Assembly: GCA_000438295.1 (NCBI GenBank)
Contig: FR901050.1
Coordinates: 1 to 47,349 of the forward strand
From: Clostridium sp. CAG:451
GTDB lineage: Bacteria > Bacillota_I > Bacilli_A > RF39 > UBA660
DNA length: 47,349 nucleotides
Direction: 5' to 3'
The notes under the pieces were generated by a model, which saw only the letters and a program-made list of their open reading frames with translations, ran no database searches and was not told the origin of the DNA. This document shows positions 15,146 through 23,429 of the stretch, in pieces (position 1 is the stretch's first letter; every line of letters starts with the position of its first letter). Made by a program: the position numbers and the translations under genes.

Positions 15146-17755
15146 ATGCAAAGCAATATTACACAAATAGATCTTAAAAAAATTAAATCGTATAAAACTA
15201 AAAAATTGATTAATGCTTTAAAAAAAATAACAGATGAACAAATAAATACAATAATAGATTCGAGTATAATTGAATTTATCTCAAATTTAGATAGTAATAC
15301 CATCAATTCTATTTTTAGAAATTCAGGTTTCACTATGCAAAATAAATTATGGACTAATGATAAAATTCAAAAAATATTAATTTTAGGAACATTAAGTTTA
15401 AATAACTTTGCTTGCACTGAACAGACGATAAAAAATATTGAAAAATTGAACAAAGATATAAAATCACAAACTATAAAGAAACAAATATATAGTAATAAAT
15501 ATTTTCTATATATTGTCATGAATGAAAATAAAATTGAAGACAAATTTTTCCATTCATACGATTTAAAAAAAGTCTTTGATGAGGTAGTAAAAAGTAAAGA
15601 ATTTAACTTATTGCCTAGTGACAGACAGTTAAAAATAATAGAAAAATTAAATTTTTATACTAGGGAGGTGTTTCTTCCTACCGATTTTAGAGAAAGATAT
15701 AACAATATAGAAGGAGTCCTATTTGGTTCTGATAAAGATAGAATTAATAGTAGTATAATGAAACAATTAAATTCAGAAGAGTTATTTTTTCTTAATTATA
15801 TTAATGATAGTATTGATAATAATGATATAAAAAAATATATATCAGATAATATAGTTAAGAATGGTAAGTCGTTTGAAGAACTTTTTGCTGAAATAAAAGC
15901 TAGAGACGAATTAATAAGAGAAAAAATAGAAAATCAATTTAGACATCCAAACTTTCATAGACAAGTTAACCTAGAGAAAGAAATATATGATATCTTATTA
16001 AATGAAAATCAGGAAGAGACAATTAAAGAGAAATTTTTAAAATATTTAACTGGTCGTATATTAAAAAATAGTTCTGTTAATCAAGAGATGATCTATAACA
16101 CATTAAAAAGAAATTTAAATAATGGTTTAATAAGTTACAGAGATATAAATTATTTAACTAATAATTATGATGAAATAACAAAAGATTTAAAATTAATGTT
16201 TTATTTAAAATTTAATATTGCACTTCCTAATGCTAGATATCTTCATGGCATGACTCTAGAACAATTATCTAAAGTAAATGTTAAACATATTAATAAATTA
16301 TCTAAATTTTTAGAAGATAAGACTCAAGATGAATTGTCTACAATATATGGGTTATGTATCAAAATGTACTTTATATTTGGATATGAAAGAAGCATAGAAA
16401 TATTAAGTGGTAAATATGGGCAATATAACAAAATGTTTTTAGATAATGTTGCTAAGACTGATATAACAAGAGTTGAAATGAAAGTTGAAGGAAGTAAATT
16501 CTTACCTATTATAGATAAAAGATTTATTAACTTTATGTTCGAAACACCAAATAATAATCATTTTATAAATATACTTAATGATAAGAATTCTGAATTATAT
16601 AAAACATGGTATTACTTGTATAACAATTATGATGAAATATTAGAAAAATGTCATAATAAAATTACATTAAAGAAAGTAAATGCAATATTAGAAACAGAAA
16701 AATATGATGTAGATAGAAAAATAATAACTCCAGACAATTACTTATTAAATAATAATAGTTTTTTAGAGAATATTATTTTAGGAAATAAAACACACAATAG
16801 TAATAATGAAATATTAAAAAAAATCGTTGAAATATATTCACAAATGAAAAAAAGAGTTGAATCTAGTATCCCTTATGTGGAAGGAACTTCTACAGGGGGT
16901 TATACTTATGAGACTATGAAATTAGATGACCCACAAATATTTGAGCTAGGATATAAAGCTAATTGTTGTATTAGGACACTTGATATAGCACATAATCATT
17001 TGTTACATGCAGCACTTTGTAGAAATGGTAGAATATTGATAATATATGATAAATCAGGTGATATTGCTGCTTTTTGTCCGTTGAAAAGAAATGGAAATGT
17101 ACTAATAGCTAATAGTATTGAATGTGTAGATAAAGAAATAGAAGCTAATGGTCATTTAATATCTACTACATTTAAAGAAGGAATAGAAAAGATAGTAGAA
17201 ATTACTAAACAAAGTAATGAACCAATTAATTTAGCATGTATTGGTAGTGATTCATACTTAAAGCCAAATACAACTCATTTTCCAAAAGATTATCCAACTC
17301 CTACTATATTTGAAAAAGATGATGAGGTATATAAAGATACAGATATCTATCACAGAGCTTTAGATATTGTATATAAAGATAATAATTTTGACCTTAGAAA
17401 TATTAAGCCAAAAAATCCAGATGTTTCATATATGGATCCTAGGGATGAAATAAAATTTGCTGATTTTTTTATAGATGGATATAATAACAATAATGAAAAT
17501 GTAATTAACGTAATAAACTCTATAAATTACTCAATTAATCCTACAGGTTATATACCAATAAGTAAATATTCAATAAAAAATGTTTATTATTCTAAGGATT
17601 GGTATATAGCCCAAACATATCAAGAAAGAATTGGCGAATGTTTAAAAAATGATTATAGAGCAATAGAAGAGTTTAATAGTTATATGACATTGTTAAATAA
17701 AGGGGAACAACCAAAAGTATTAGAAAAAAATTACAGAAAAAGACTAGTGCCATAA
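15146..17755 (+). CDS. Unknown 869-residue island protein with a C-terminal Cys-Cys-x-Arg domain
   Basis: I cannot assign this protein to a named family. From ATG 15146 (AAGGAG 6 nt upstream) it has about 590 residues of Lys/Asn-rich, mostly helical sequence with no P-loop, signal peptide or membrane segment. A better-ordered C-terminal domain contains TSTGGYTYETMKLDDP, LGYKANCCIR (about 602-611), HAALCRNGRILIIYDKSG, FCPLKRNGNVLIANSIE (about 641-657) and NLACIGSDSYLKPN. Repeated short strands ending in Gly and invariant-looking Cys, Arg and Asn look like an enzymatic or ligand site. It lies between the IS30 element and a dam/GmrSD pair in a defence-type island. No partner gene is coupled to it. 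Confidence 0.75.
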   Translation: MQSNITQIDLKKIKSYKTKKLINALKKITDEQINTIIDSSIIEFISNLDSNTINSIFRNSGFTMQNKLWTNDKIQKILILGTLSLNNFACTEQTIKNIEKLNKDIKSQTIKKQIYSNKYFLYIVMNENKIEDKFFHSYDLKKVFDEVVKSKEFNLLPSDRQLKIIEKLNFYTREVFLPTDFRERYNNIEGVLFGSDKDRINSSIMKQLNSEELFFLNYINDSIDNNDIKKYISDNIVKNGKSFEELFAEIKARDELIREKIENQFRHPNFHRQVNLEKEIYDILLNENQEETIKEKFLKYLTGRILKNSSVNQEMIYNTLKRNLNNGLISYRDINYLTNNYDEITKDLKLMFYLKFNIALPNARYLHGMTLEQLSKVNVKHINKLSKFLEDKTQDELSTIYGLCIKMYFIFGYERSIEILSGKYGQYNKMFLDNVAKTDITRVEMKVEGSKFLPIIDKRFINFMFETPNNNHFINILNDKNSELYKTWYYLYNNYDEILEKCHNKITLKKVNAILETEKYDVDRKIITPDNYLLNNNSFLENIILGNKTHNSNNEILKKIVEIYSQMKKRVESSIPYVEGTSTGGYTYETMKLDDPQIFELGYKANCCIRTLDIAHNHLLHAALCRNGRILIIYDKSGDIAAFCPLKRNGNVLIANSIECVDKEIEANGHLISTTFKEGIEKIVEITKQSNEPINLACIGSDSYLKPNTTHFPKDYPTPTIFEKDDEVYKDTDIYHRALDIVYKDNNFDLRNIKPKNPDVSYMDPRDEIKFADFFIDGYNNNNENVINVINSINYSINPTGYIPISKYSIKNVYYSKDWYIAQTYQERIGECLKNDYRAIEEFNSYMTLLNKGEQPKVLEKNYRKRLVP

Positions 17756-17852
17756 ATTAGATATGTTTTTTAGCAAGTAAATAGTAAACAATATAATGCA
17801 TTAGTAGTCATCAATTTGAAAATTTACTGTATCATTATGAATTATCATATTT

Positions 17853-17895
17853 ACTAATCGTTAGTACTGACAATTAGTAACATTTTTGATACAAT
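17853..17895 (+). promoter_or_regulatory. dam promoter with an inverted-repeat operator over the -35 box
   Basis: CTGACA (17867-17872), 17-nt spacer, TACAAT (17890-17895). The -35 box lies inside an inverted repeat: TTACTAAT (17851-17858) against ATTAGTAA (17873-17880), with a near-palindromic centre GTTAGTACTGAC. This is a good site for a dimeric repressor or for self-control. Confidence 0.55.
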
Positions 17896-17928
17896 AATTG
17901 ATATGAAACTTAACTAGGAGGCAAAAAC

Positions 17929-18783
17929 ATGATAAAAGGAAAACCATTTGTAAAGTGGGCTGGTGGTAAAAGACAAGTAATTGATAAACTAAAACTATAT
18001 GCCCCTGATGAATATAATACATACTATGAGCCATTTGTTGGTGGAGGAGCTTTATTATTTGAGTTATCACCAAGAAAAGCAGTGATAAATGATTATAATG
18101 AAGAATTAATGAATATCTTTAACTGTATAAAAGATGAAACAAAGTTTACTAAGATGTGTAATGAATTAAATCATCATGAGACAAATCATAGTGAAGATTA
18201 TTATTATGAGATGCGAAATAAAGATAGGGATAAAGCTAAATTTAAGCGAATGGCTGATTATAAAAGAGCAGCTAGAACAATTTATCTAAATAAAGCTTGT
18301 TTCAACGGTTTATATAGAGTTAATAGTAAGAATGAATTTAATGTACCATTTGGTAAAAAAATAAAAGTAAATACTTATGAAGGACAAAACCTTGGTATTA
18401 TTCATTCATATTTAAACTTTAATGATATAACCATATTAAATACAGATTTTGAAGAAGCAGTTAAAACTGCTAAGAAGAATGACTTCATCTACTTTGATCC
18501 ACCATATGATTCAGAAAAACAAATATTTACTAGTTATACAGAAAATGGCTTTGGTAAAGATGAACAAATTAGACTTGCTAAAGTATATAAAGAACTAGCT
18601 GATAGAGGGTGTTATGTAATGCTATCTAATTATAATACACCACTAATAAAAGATTTATATAAAGACTATAATATCCATATAATAGAAGCTAAAAGAAATA
18701 TTAATGCTAACGGGAAAAAAAGGGGAAAAGTAGAAGAAGTAATTATAACTAATTATGAAAATAAATTAACCTTTGATGAATAG
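17929..18783 (+). CDS. dam: D12-class DNA adenine N6-methyltransferase (Dam/DpnIIA-like)
   Basis: Transfers a methyl group from S-adenosylmethionine to adenine N6 in DNA. The N-terminal motif FVKWAGGKRQ, the AdoMet loop YYEPFVGGGALLFEL, and the catalytic DPPY (YFDPPYDS, about residues 189-196) appear in the alpha-class order of Dam, M.DpnIIA and M.EcoRV-type enzymes. The 284-residue length fits. GATC is the likely target but cannot be proved from sequence. A perfect AGGAGG ribosome site precedes it. No GATC endonuclease lies nearby; a GmrSD-type enzyme, which normally cuts modified DNA, follows 60 nt later under its own promoter. Confidence 0.88.
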   Translation: MIKGKPFVKWAGGKRQVIDKLKLYAPDEYNTYYEPFVGGGALLFELSPRKAVINDYNEELMNIFNCIKDETKFTKMCNELNHHETNHSEDYYYEMRNKDRDKAKFKRMADYKRAARTIYLNKACFNGLYRVNSKNEFNVPFGKKIKVNTYEGQNLGIIHSYLNFNDITILNTDFEEAVKTAKKNDFIYFDPPYDSEKQIFTSYTENGFGKDEQIRLAKVYKELADRGCYVMLSNYNTPLIKDLYKDYNIHIIEAKRNINANGKKRGKVEEVIITNYENKLTFDE

Positions 18784-18806
18784 CTTAACTAGAAGTAAAA
18801 TAGATA

Positions 18807-18815
18807 TGTTATAAT
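18807..18815 (+). promoter_or_regulatory. Extended -10 promoter of the GmrSD-type gene
   Basis: TGTTATAAT at 18807-18815, 28 nt before the coding start; weak -35. Confidence 0.55.
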
Positions 18816-18843
18816 CATATTATAGATGGAGATGAGTAATGTT

Positions 18844-20583
18844 ATGTCAAAATTAAATGTAGATCAAAAAAATATTAAAACACTATTAACAGATAAAAAG
18901 TCAGATTTTCTTATTCCTGATTATCAAAGACCGTATGCTTGGCAGGAGGAAGAATGTCAAACCTTATGGGAGGATATATTTACCTTTGCTATACCTTCAG
19001 AAGATGCTACAAAGTTTAATAGTGAAGATGAATACTACTTAGGACCTATAGTAACCTTTAAAAATTCTTCTAATAAGTTAGAAGTAATTGATGGACAGCA
19101 ACGATTAACAACAATTATGCTATTGCTAAGAGCTTTTCATATTAGCTTTGGTGAAATGAAAGATGAAAATTCTAAGAAAATAAAAGAATTAATAGAAAGC
19201 TGTATCTGGAAAACGGATGAATTTGGAAATGCTAATAAAAACTTGCTAAAAATAGATTCTGAGGTGGCCACAGATAAAGATAAGGATGAATTTTTATCAA
19301 TCTTAAATACTGGTAGTGCTCCTAATACAATGAAAAGTAAGTATGCCGAAAACTATAGATACTTTCAAAAGAAAATAGATGAGTTTTTACATAGCTATCC
19401 AAGTTACTTTTCTTATTTACCAGCTAGAATATTAAATAATTGTATTTTACTACCAATAGAAGCGGACAATCAGAATACAGCTTTAAGAATTTTTTCAACT
19501 TTAAATGATAGAGGTTTACCCTTATCAGATGCTGATATATTTAAAGCCCAATTTTATAAATATTATTCTGATAAGGGTGAAAAAGAAAAGTTTATAGGAG
19601 TTTGGAAAGAACTAGAAGAGATAAGTGAAAAAGTTTTTCATCCGATTTCTGGTACACCTATGGATGAACTATTTACTAGATATATGTATTATGAAAGAGC
19701 TAAAATGGGAATAAAATCTTCAACTACTGAATCATTAAGAAGATTTTATGAAAAAGATTCCTATAAACTATTAAAAAACGATTATACTTTGCATAATCTA
19801 GTAGAATTAGCAAATTTTTGGAGTGATGTATCTAGTCAGAATCGAGAAAGATTTAGTGATAGAGTATTAAACAAACTGTTTGTACTTAGTATGGCTCCAA
19901 ATGGAATGTGGACTTACTTTTTATCAGTTTACTTTATGGCAAATAAAGATAGTGATGGTATTCTTGATGAAGAAAAACTATATAAATTTTTAGATAAATC
20001 AACTGCTTTTATATGGGCATATGCTTTTTATAATCCAGGTGTTAATGCATTAAGAACACCAGTCTATGATGAGATGTTTAATCTTATAAATAAAGTAGAA
20101 GTTACCTTTGATAAATATAAGATAGATAAAGAACTAATAAGACAAAGTTTATTAAACTACTCATTTGATAATAGAAGACCTATTACAAAATCAATGCTAG
20201 CTTGGTGGGCCTTTACTAACAAACAACAAGCATATTTATCATTAGAGCAACAATTTGAAATAGAACATATCTATGCTAAAAATAGGCAAGAGGTAGACGG
20301 AGCTTTGAATGACAGTAAAAATCTTGAAAGACTAGGAAATAAGTCATTACTAGAAAAGAGTGTAAATATAAGGGTATCAGATTTTAGGTTTGAAGATAAA
20401 GTAAAAAAATATAAAGGATATATGAATGATAGTGGAAAATATATTGAGGGAACAAAGATTCAGGATTTACTAACAATTGATAATAGATATGAAAAATTTG
20501 ATGAAAATGATATTGAATCTAGAAATGATTTAATTATTAATACCTTCATAGATTATTTAGATAGAGAAAATTTATTAATTTAA
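18844..20583 (+). CDS. GmrSD-type endonuclease (DUF262 + DUF1524 fusion)
   Basis: Single-chain homologue of the type IV restriction system GmrSD. The N-terminal DUF262 (GmrS-like NTPase) has IPDYQRPYAWQEEECQTLW, LGPIVTF and VIDGQQRLTTIMLLLRAF. The middle has the NDRGLPLSDADIFKAQ segment. The C-terminal DUF1524 has an HNH-type core FEIEHIYAKNRQ and the usual LERLGNKSLLEKSVN followed by FEDKVKKY. GmrSD enzymes cleave modified phage DNA. The start is uncertain: ATG 18826, 18832 and 18844 are in frame; I took 18844 because GGAG at 18828 precedes it and MSKLNVDQKN is a natural beginning. A terminator follows. Confidence 0.85.
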   Translation: MSKLNVDQKNIKTLLTDKKSDFLIPDYQRPYAWQEEECQTLWEDIFTFAIPSEDATKFNSEDEYYLGPIVTFKNSSNKLEVIDGQQRLTTIMLLLRAFHISFGEMKDENSKKIKELIESCIWKTDEFGNANKNLLKIDSEVATDKDKDEFLSILNTGSAPNTMKSKYAENYRYFQKKIDEFLHSYPSYFSYLPARILNNCILLPIEADNQNTALRIFSTLNDRGLPLSDADIFKAQFYKYYSDKGEKEKFIGVWKELEEISEKVFHPISGTPMDELFTRYMYYERAKMGIKSSTTESLRRFYEKDSYKLLKNDYTLHNLVELANFWSDVSSQNRERFSDRVLNKLFVLSMAPNGMWTYFLSVYFMANKDSDGILDEEKLYKFLDKSTAFIWAYAFYNPGVNALRTPVYDEMFNLINKVEVTFDKYKIDKELIRQSLLNYSFDNRRPITKSMLAWWAFTNKQQAYLSLEQQFEIEHIYAKNRQEVDGALNDSKNLERLGNKSLLEKSVNIRVSDFRFEDKVKKYKGYMNDSGKYIEGTKIQDLLTIDNRYEKFDENDIESRNDLIINTFIDYLDRENLLI

Positions 20584-20591
20584 TATATAAG

Positions 20592-20623
20592 AGCATTAGA
20601 CTTATGATAGACTAATGCTTTTT
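20592..20623 (+). terminator. Terminator after the GmrSD-type gene
   Basis: AGCATTAG (20592-20599) pairs with CTAATGCT (20612-20619), then four T. Confidence 0.75.
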
Positions 20624-20634
20624 GCTAATTACTA

Positions 20635-20669
20635 TTGACATAAATACCCCCACCCCCTATAATTGGGTA
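20635..20669 (+). promoter_or_regulatory. copA promoter with C-tract operator (CsoR-like)
   Basis: TTGACA (20635-20640), 17-nt spacer, TATAAT (20658-20663), a perfect consensus. The spacer is ATACCCCCACCCCC-like, and TACCC (20645-20649) is mirrored by GGGTA (20665-20669). Copper repressors of the CsoR family bind C/G tracts flanked by TACC/GGTA in this position. No repressor gene is in the window. A leader of about 130 nt follows. Confidence 0.6.
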
Positions 20670-20803
20670 GTAAAGATGGAATAGAGATATCCATAAGACG
20701 TGGAGAGTAGTATCAAAGTAAAATATATAAAAAGAACCTTATTATTCGTAGACTTAATATTATATAAGAAATAGATAATAAAAATTGAAAGGAAAAGCTA
20801 ATT

Positions 20804-22993
20804 ATGAAAGTAATTTTAAGTATTGAAGGAATGAGTTGTAGTGCTTGCTCATCGGCATTAGAAAAGTATTTAAATAAACAAAAAGGAGTAGTAGATGCCT
20901 CAGTTAACCTTGTCTTAGCAACTGCTACTATTATGTATGATGAAACATTATCTTTAAACGATTTAGAAAGATTTATTGAAGAAGCAGGTTATAAAAGTTT
21001 GGGTATCTATTCAGAAGAAAAGGTCTTTAAGAAAGAGAAACTTAATAAAAGATTATTTGCCTTTTATACTATCCTTTCTATTTTAATACTTTATATTTCT
21101 ATGTCACACATGGTAGGTCTTCCTGTTATACCACTACTTAATATGGAAAAGTATCCTGTTAACTATGCTATTACTTTACTAATACTATCTCTTCCTTATC
21201 TTTACTATGGAAAAGATATTCTAAAAAGTGGTTATTTAAATCTTGTCCATAAATCACCTAATATGGACACTTTAGTTTCTATTGGTGTTTTAGCAAGTCT
21301 TATTTATAGTATTTTTAATACCATTATGATAATTAAAGGACAAACAAGTTATGTAGAAAGTCTTTACTATGAATCATTTTGTATTATTATCTACTTTGTC
21401 AAACTAGGAAGATCTATTGATACTAAGAGTAAATCTAAAACGAAGGAAGCTATTAAAGAACTAGTTCAAGTAACTCCAACTAAAGCTTTATTAAAAACTA
21501 CAGAAGGTGAAAAAGAAATTAGTATTGATGAAGTTAAAAAACACGATACTTTAATTTGTAAACCAGGTGAAAAAATAGCAGTTGATGGTAATATTATCAG
21601 TGGAAGTGCTTACTTTGATGAAGCTTTTATAACTGGAGAGAGTAAACTAATCAAGAAAAAAATAGGCGATAAAGTAATAGCAGGTAGCATTAATACTAAT
21701 GGTTATATAACTTATGAAGCAATTAATATTGGTAAAGATTCAACTATCTCCGAAATAGTAAGACTAGTAGTAGAAGCTACTAATACTAAACCAGCTATTG
21801 CTAAAGTAGCAGATAAAGTAAGTTCTATCTTTGTACCAAGTATTCTGCTTATCGCTTTTCTAACCTTAATTTTTAATCTATTAACAAATAATTTAGATAT
21901 AGCTTTAACTAGATTTGTAACTGTCTTAGTAGTAGCATGTCCTTGTTCTTTAGGTCTTGCCACCCCTTTAGCTGTTATTGTTAGTGAAGGATTTTGTGCT
22001 AAGAAAGGTTTATTAATAAAGAATAGTGAATCATTAGAATTACTTAACAATATTGATACTATTGTCTTTGATAAAACAGGTACTCTAACTTATGGTAATT
22101 TACAAGTATCAACTATTTATAATTATAGTGATTATTCTGATAAGAAAATATTAGAATTAGTAACAAGTTTAGAGAATAAATCAACTCATCCTATCGCTAA
22201 AGCTTTTAAGGGTAAATCAGATCTTGCTGTAACTAAATTTAATAATATAGCAGGACTAGGAGTAAGTGGTACTATTAATGATAAGAAATACTATCTAGGA
22301 AATGATAAGTTAGTAGACCAATTAATGATTTATGATATTCATTCACTAGACTTTAATAGACTAGTAAGAGAGGGTAATAGTGTTATTTATGTAGTAGAAG
22401 AAAGAAAAGTAATCGCTTTAATAGGTGTTAAAGATACGCTAAGAAGTAATGCTAGAGAAGTTATTAAAAAGCTAAAGAAAATTAATAAAAAAGTCTTAAT
22501 GTTAACTGGTGATAATAAAGAAACAGCTAATATTATTAGTAAAGACTTATCGCTTGATGAAGTAAAAGCATCACTTCTTCCTAAAGAGAAAACAACAATT
22601 ATAAAAGAATTATTAAAAGAAAATAGAAAAGTAATGATGGTAGGAGATGGGATAAATGATGCCCCAAGTCTTGCTACTGCCACTATTGGTGTAGCAATTG
22701 CAAGCGGTACTGATATAGCTAATAATTCGAGTGATATTATCTTAATGAATGATAATTTAGAAAGTATTCTTAATCTATTTATTATAAGTAAGAAAACTAT
22801 TAGAAATATAAAACAAAACCTTTTCTTTTCCTTCTTTTACAATATATTAATGATACCAATTGCTATAGGACTATTTGCTAAATTTAATATTATAATGAAT
22901 CCGATGATTGCTTCTTTTGCCATGACTTTAAGTAGTCTAACGGTTGTAATCAATGCTCTAAGACTTAGAAAAATAAAATTAGAAGGGAAATAA
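20804..22993 (+). CDS. copA: Copper-exporting P1B-type ATPase
   Basis: Membrane pump that exports Cu(I). Order of domains: one heavy-metal-binding domain with EGMSCSACSSAL (residues 7-18), eight predicted membrane segments, actuator loop ITGES, the CPC metal site VACPCSLGLATP (about residue 378), phosphorylation motif DKTGTLT (about 423), STHPIA (the HP motif of P1B pumps), and GDGINDAP in the hinge (about 613). The 729-residue length is right for a one-HMA CopA. An AAAGGAA ribosome site precedes ATG 20804. copZ follows after 3 nt. The C-tract promoter suggests copper-induced expression. Confidence 0.93.
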   Translation: MKVILSIEGMSCSACSSALEKYLNKQKGVVDASVNLVLATATIMYDETLSLNDLERFIEEAGYKSLGIYSEEKVFKKEKLNKRLFAFYTILSILILYISMSHMVGLPVIPLLNMEKYPVNYAITLLILSLPYLYYGKDILKSGYLNLVHKSPNMDTLVSIGVLASLIYSIFNTIMIIKGQTSYVESLYYESFCIIIYFVKLGRSIDTKSKSKTKEAIKELVQVTPTKALLKTTEGEKEISIDEVKKHDTLICKPGEKIAVDGNIISGSAYFDEAFITGESKLIKKKIGDKVIAGSINTNGYITYEAINIGKDSTISEIVRLVVEATNTKPAIAKVADKVSSIFVPSILLIAFLTLIFNLLTNNLDIALTRFVTVLVVACPCSLGLATPLAVIVSEGFCAKKGLLIKNSESLELLNNIDTIVFDKTGTLTYGNLQVSTIYNYSDYSDKKILELVTSLENKSTHPIAKAFKGKSDLAVTKFNNIAGLGVSGTINDKKYYLGNDKLVDQLMIYDIHSLDFNRLVREGNSVIYVVEERKVIALIGVKDTLRSNAREVIKKLKKINKKVLMLTGDNKETANIISKDLSLDEVKASLLPKEKTTIIKELLKENRKVMMVGDGINDAPSLATATIGVAIASGTDIANNSSDIILMNDNLESILNLFIISKKTIRNIKQNLFFSFFYNILMIPIAIGLFAKFNIIMNPMIASFAMTLSSLTVVINALRLRKIKLEGK

Positions 22994-22996
22994 GAA

Positions 22997-23233
22997 ATGT
23001 TTAATAAGAAGATTAAAACTATAATTAAAGTAGAAGGAATGAGTTGTAACCACTGTGCTGATAAAGTAACTAAAGCCCTAGAAAGTTTAGATGATATAAG
23101 AAAAGTAAAAGTAAATCTTAAGAATAACAGTGTTACCATTTTAAGTGATAATGAGTTAAATATCAAAGTAGTAGAAAGTACTATCAACTCTTTAGGATAC
23201 AAATATGAAGGATTAAGTAATGAAGAAAATTAG
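22997..23233 (+). CDS. copZ: Copper chaperone CopZ (HMA domain)
   Basis: Cytosolic copper carrier of 78 residues made of one heavy-metal-associated domain. The MxCxxC site reads VEGMSCNHCADKV, followed by the beta-alpha-beta core with KVKVNLKNNSVTI and a C-terminal INSLGYKYEGL. It begins 3 nt after copA in the same operon and would hand copper to CopA. Its last codons overlap the start of a decayed lipoprotein gene. Confidence 0.9.
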   Translation: MFNKKIKTIIKVEGMSCNHCADKVTKALESLDDIRKVKVNLKNNSVTILSDNELNIKVVESTINSLGYKYEGLSNEEN

Positions 23234-23415
23234 TTAGCTTATTCTTATCTTAATCCTAGTTTTAACTGTTAATGGTTGTAGTACTAAAACTAAGGAAACA
23301 AAGAAATAAATAGCTAACAGTAGAAGCTAATGAAGATAATAAAATTATTATTAGTAAAGATTATATAGATACTTTTAAATCTAAGTTTAAAAATCTTAAA
23401 GAAAAAACTAAATAG
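23220..23415 (+). pseudogene. Decayed small lipoprotein gene in the copper operon
   Basis: From ATG 23220 the reading is MKKIS, then a stop (23235-23237), then in the same frame a lipoprotein signal LILILILVLTVNGCSTKT with a usable lipobox Cys, ending at a stop at 23307-23309. Further on, another frame reads LTVEANEDNKIIISKDYI and ends at 23415. Together they look like one short lipoprotein with a nonsense mutation and a frameshift. Lipoproteins with DUF2318-type metal domains often accompany copA and carry a similar IIISKxxI stretch, so this may be the truncated remains of one. That identity is an inference. Confidence 0.5.
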
Positions 23416-23429
23416 AAAGGTGTAAAACT

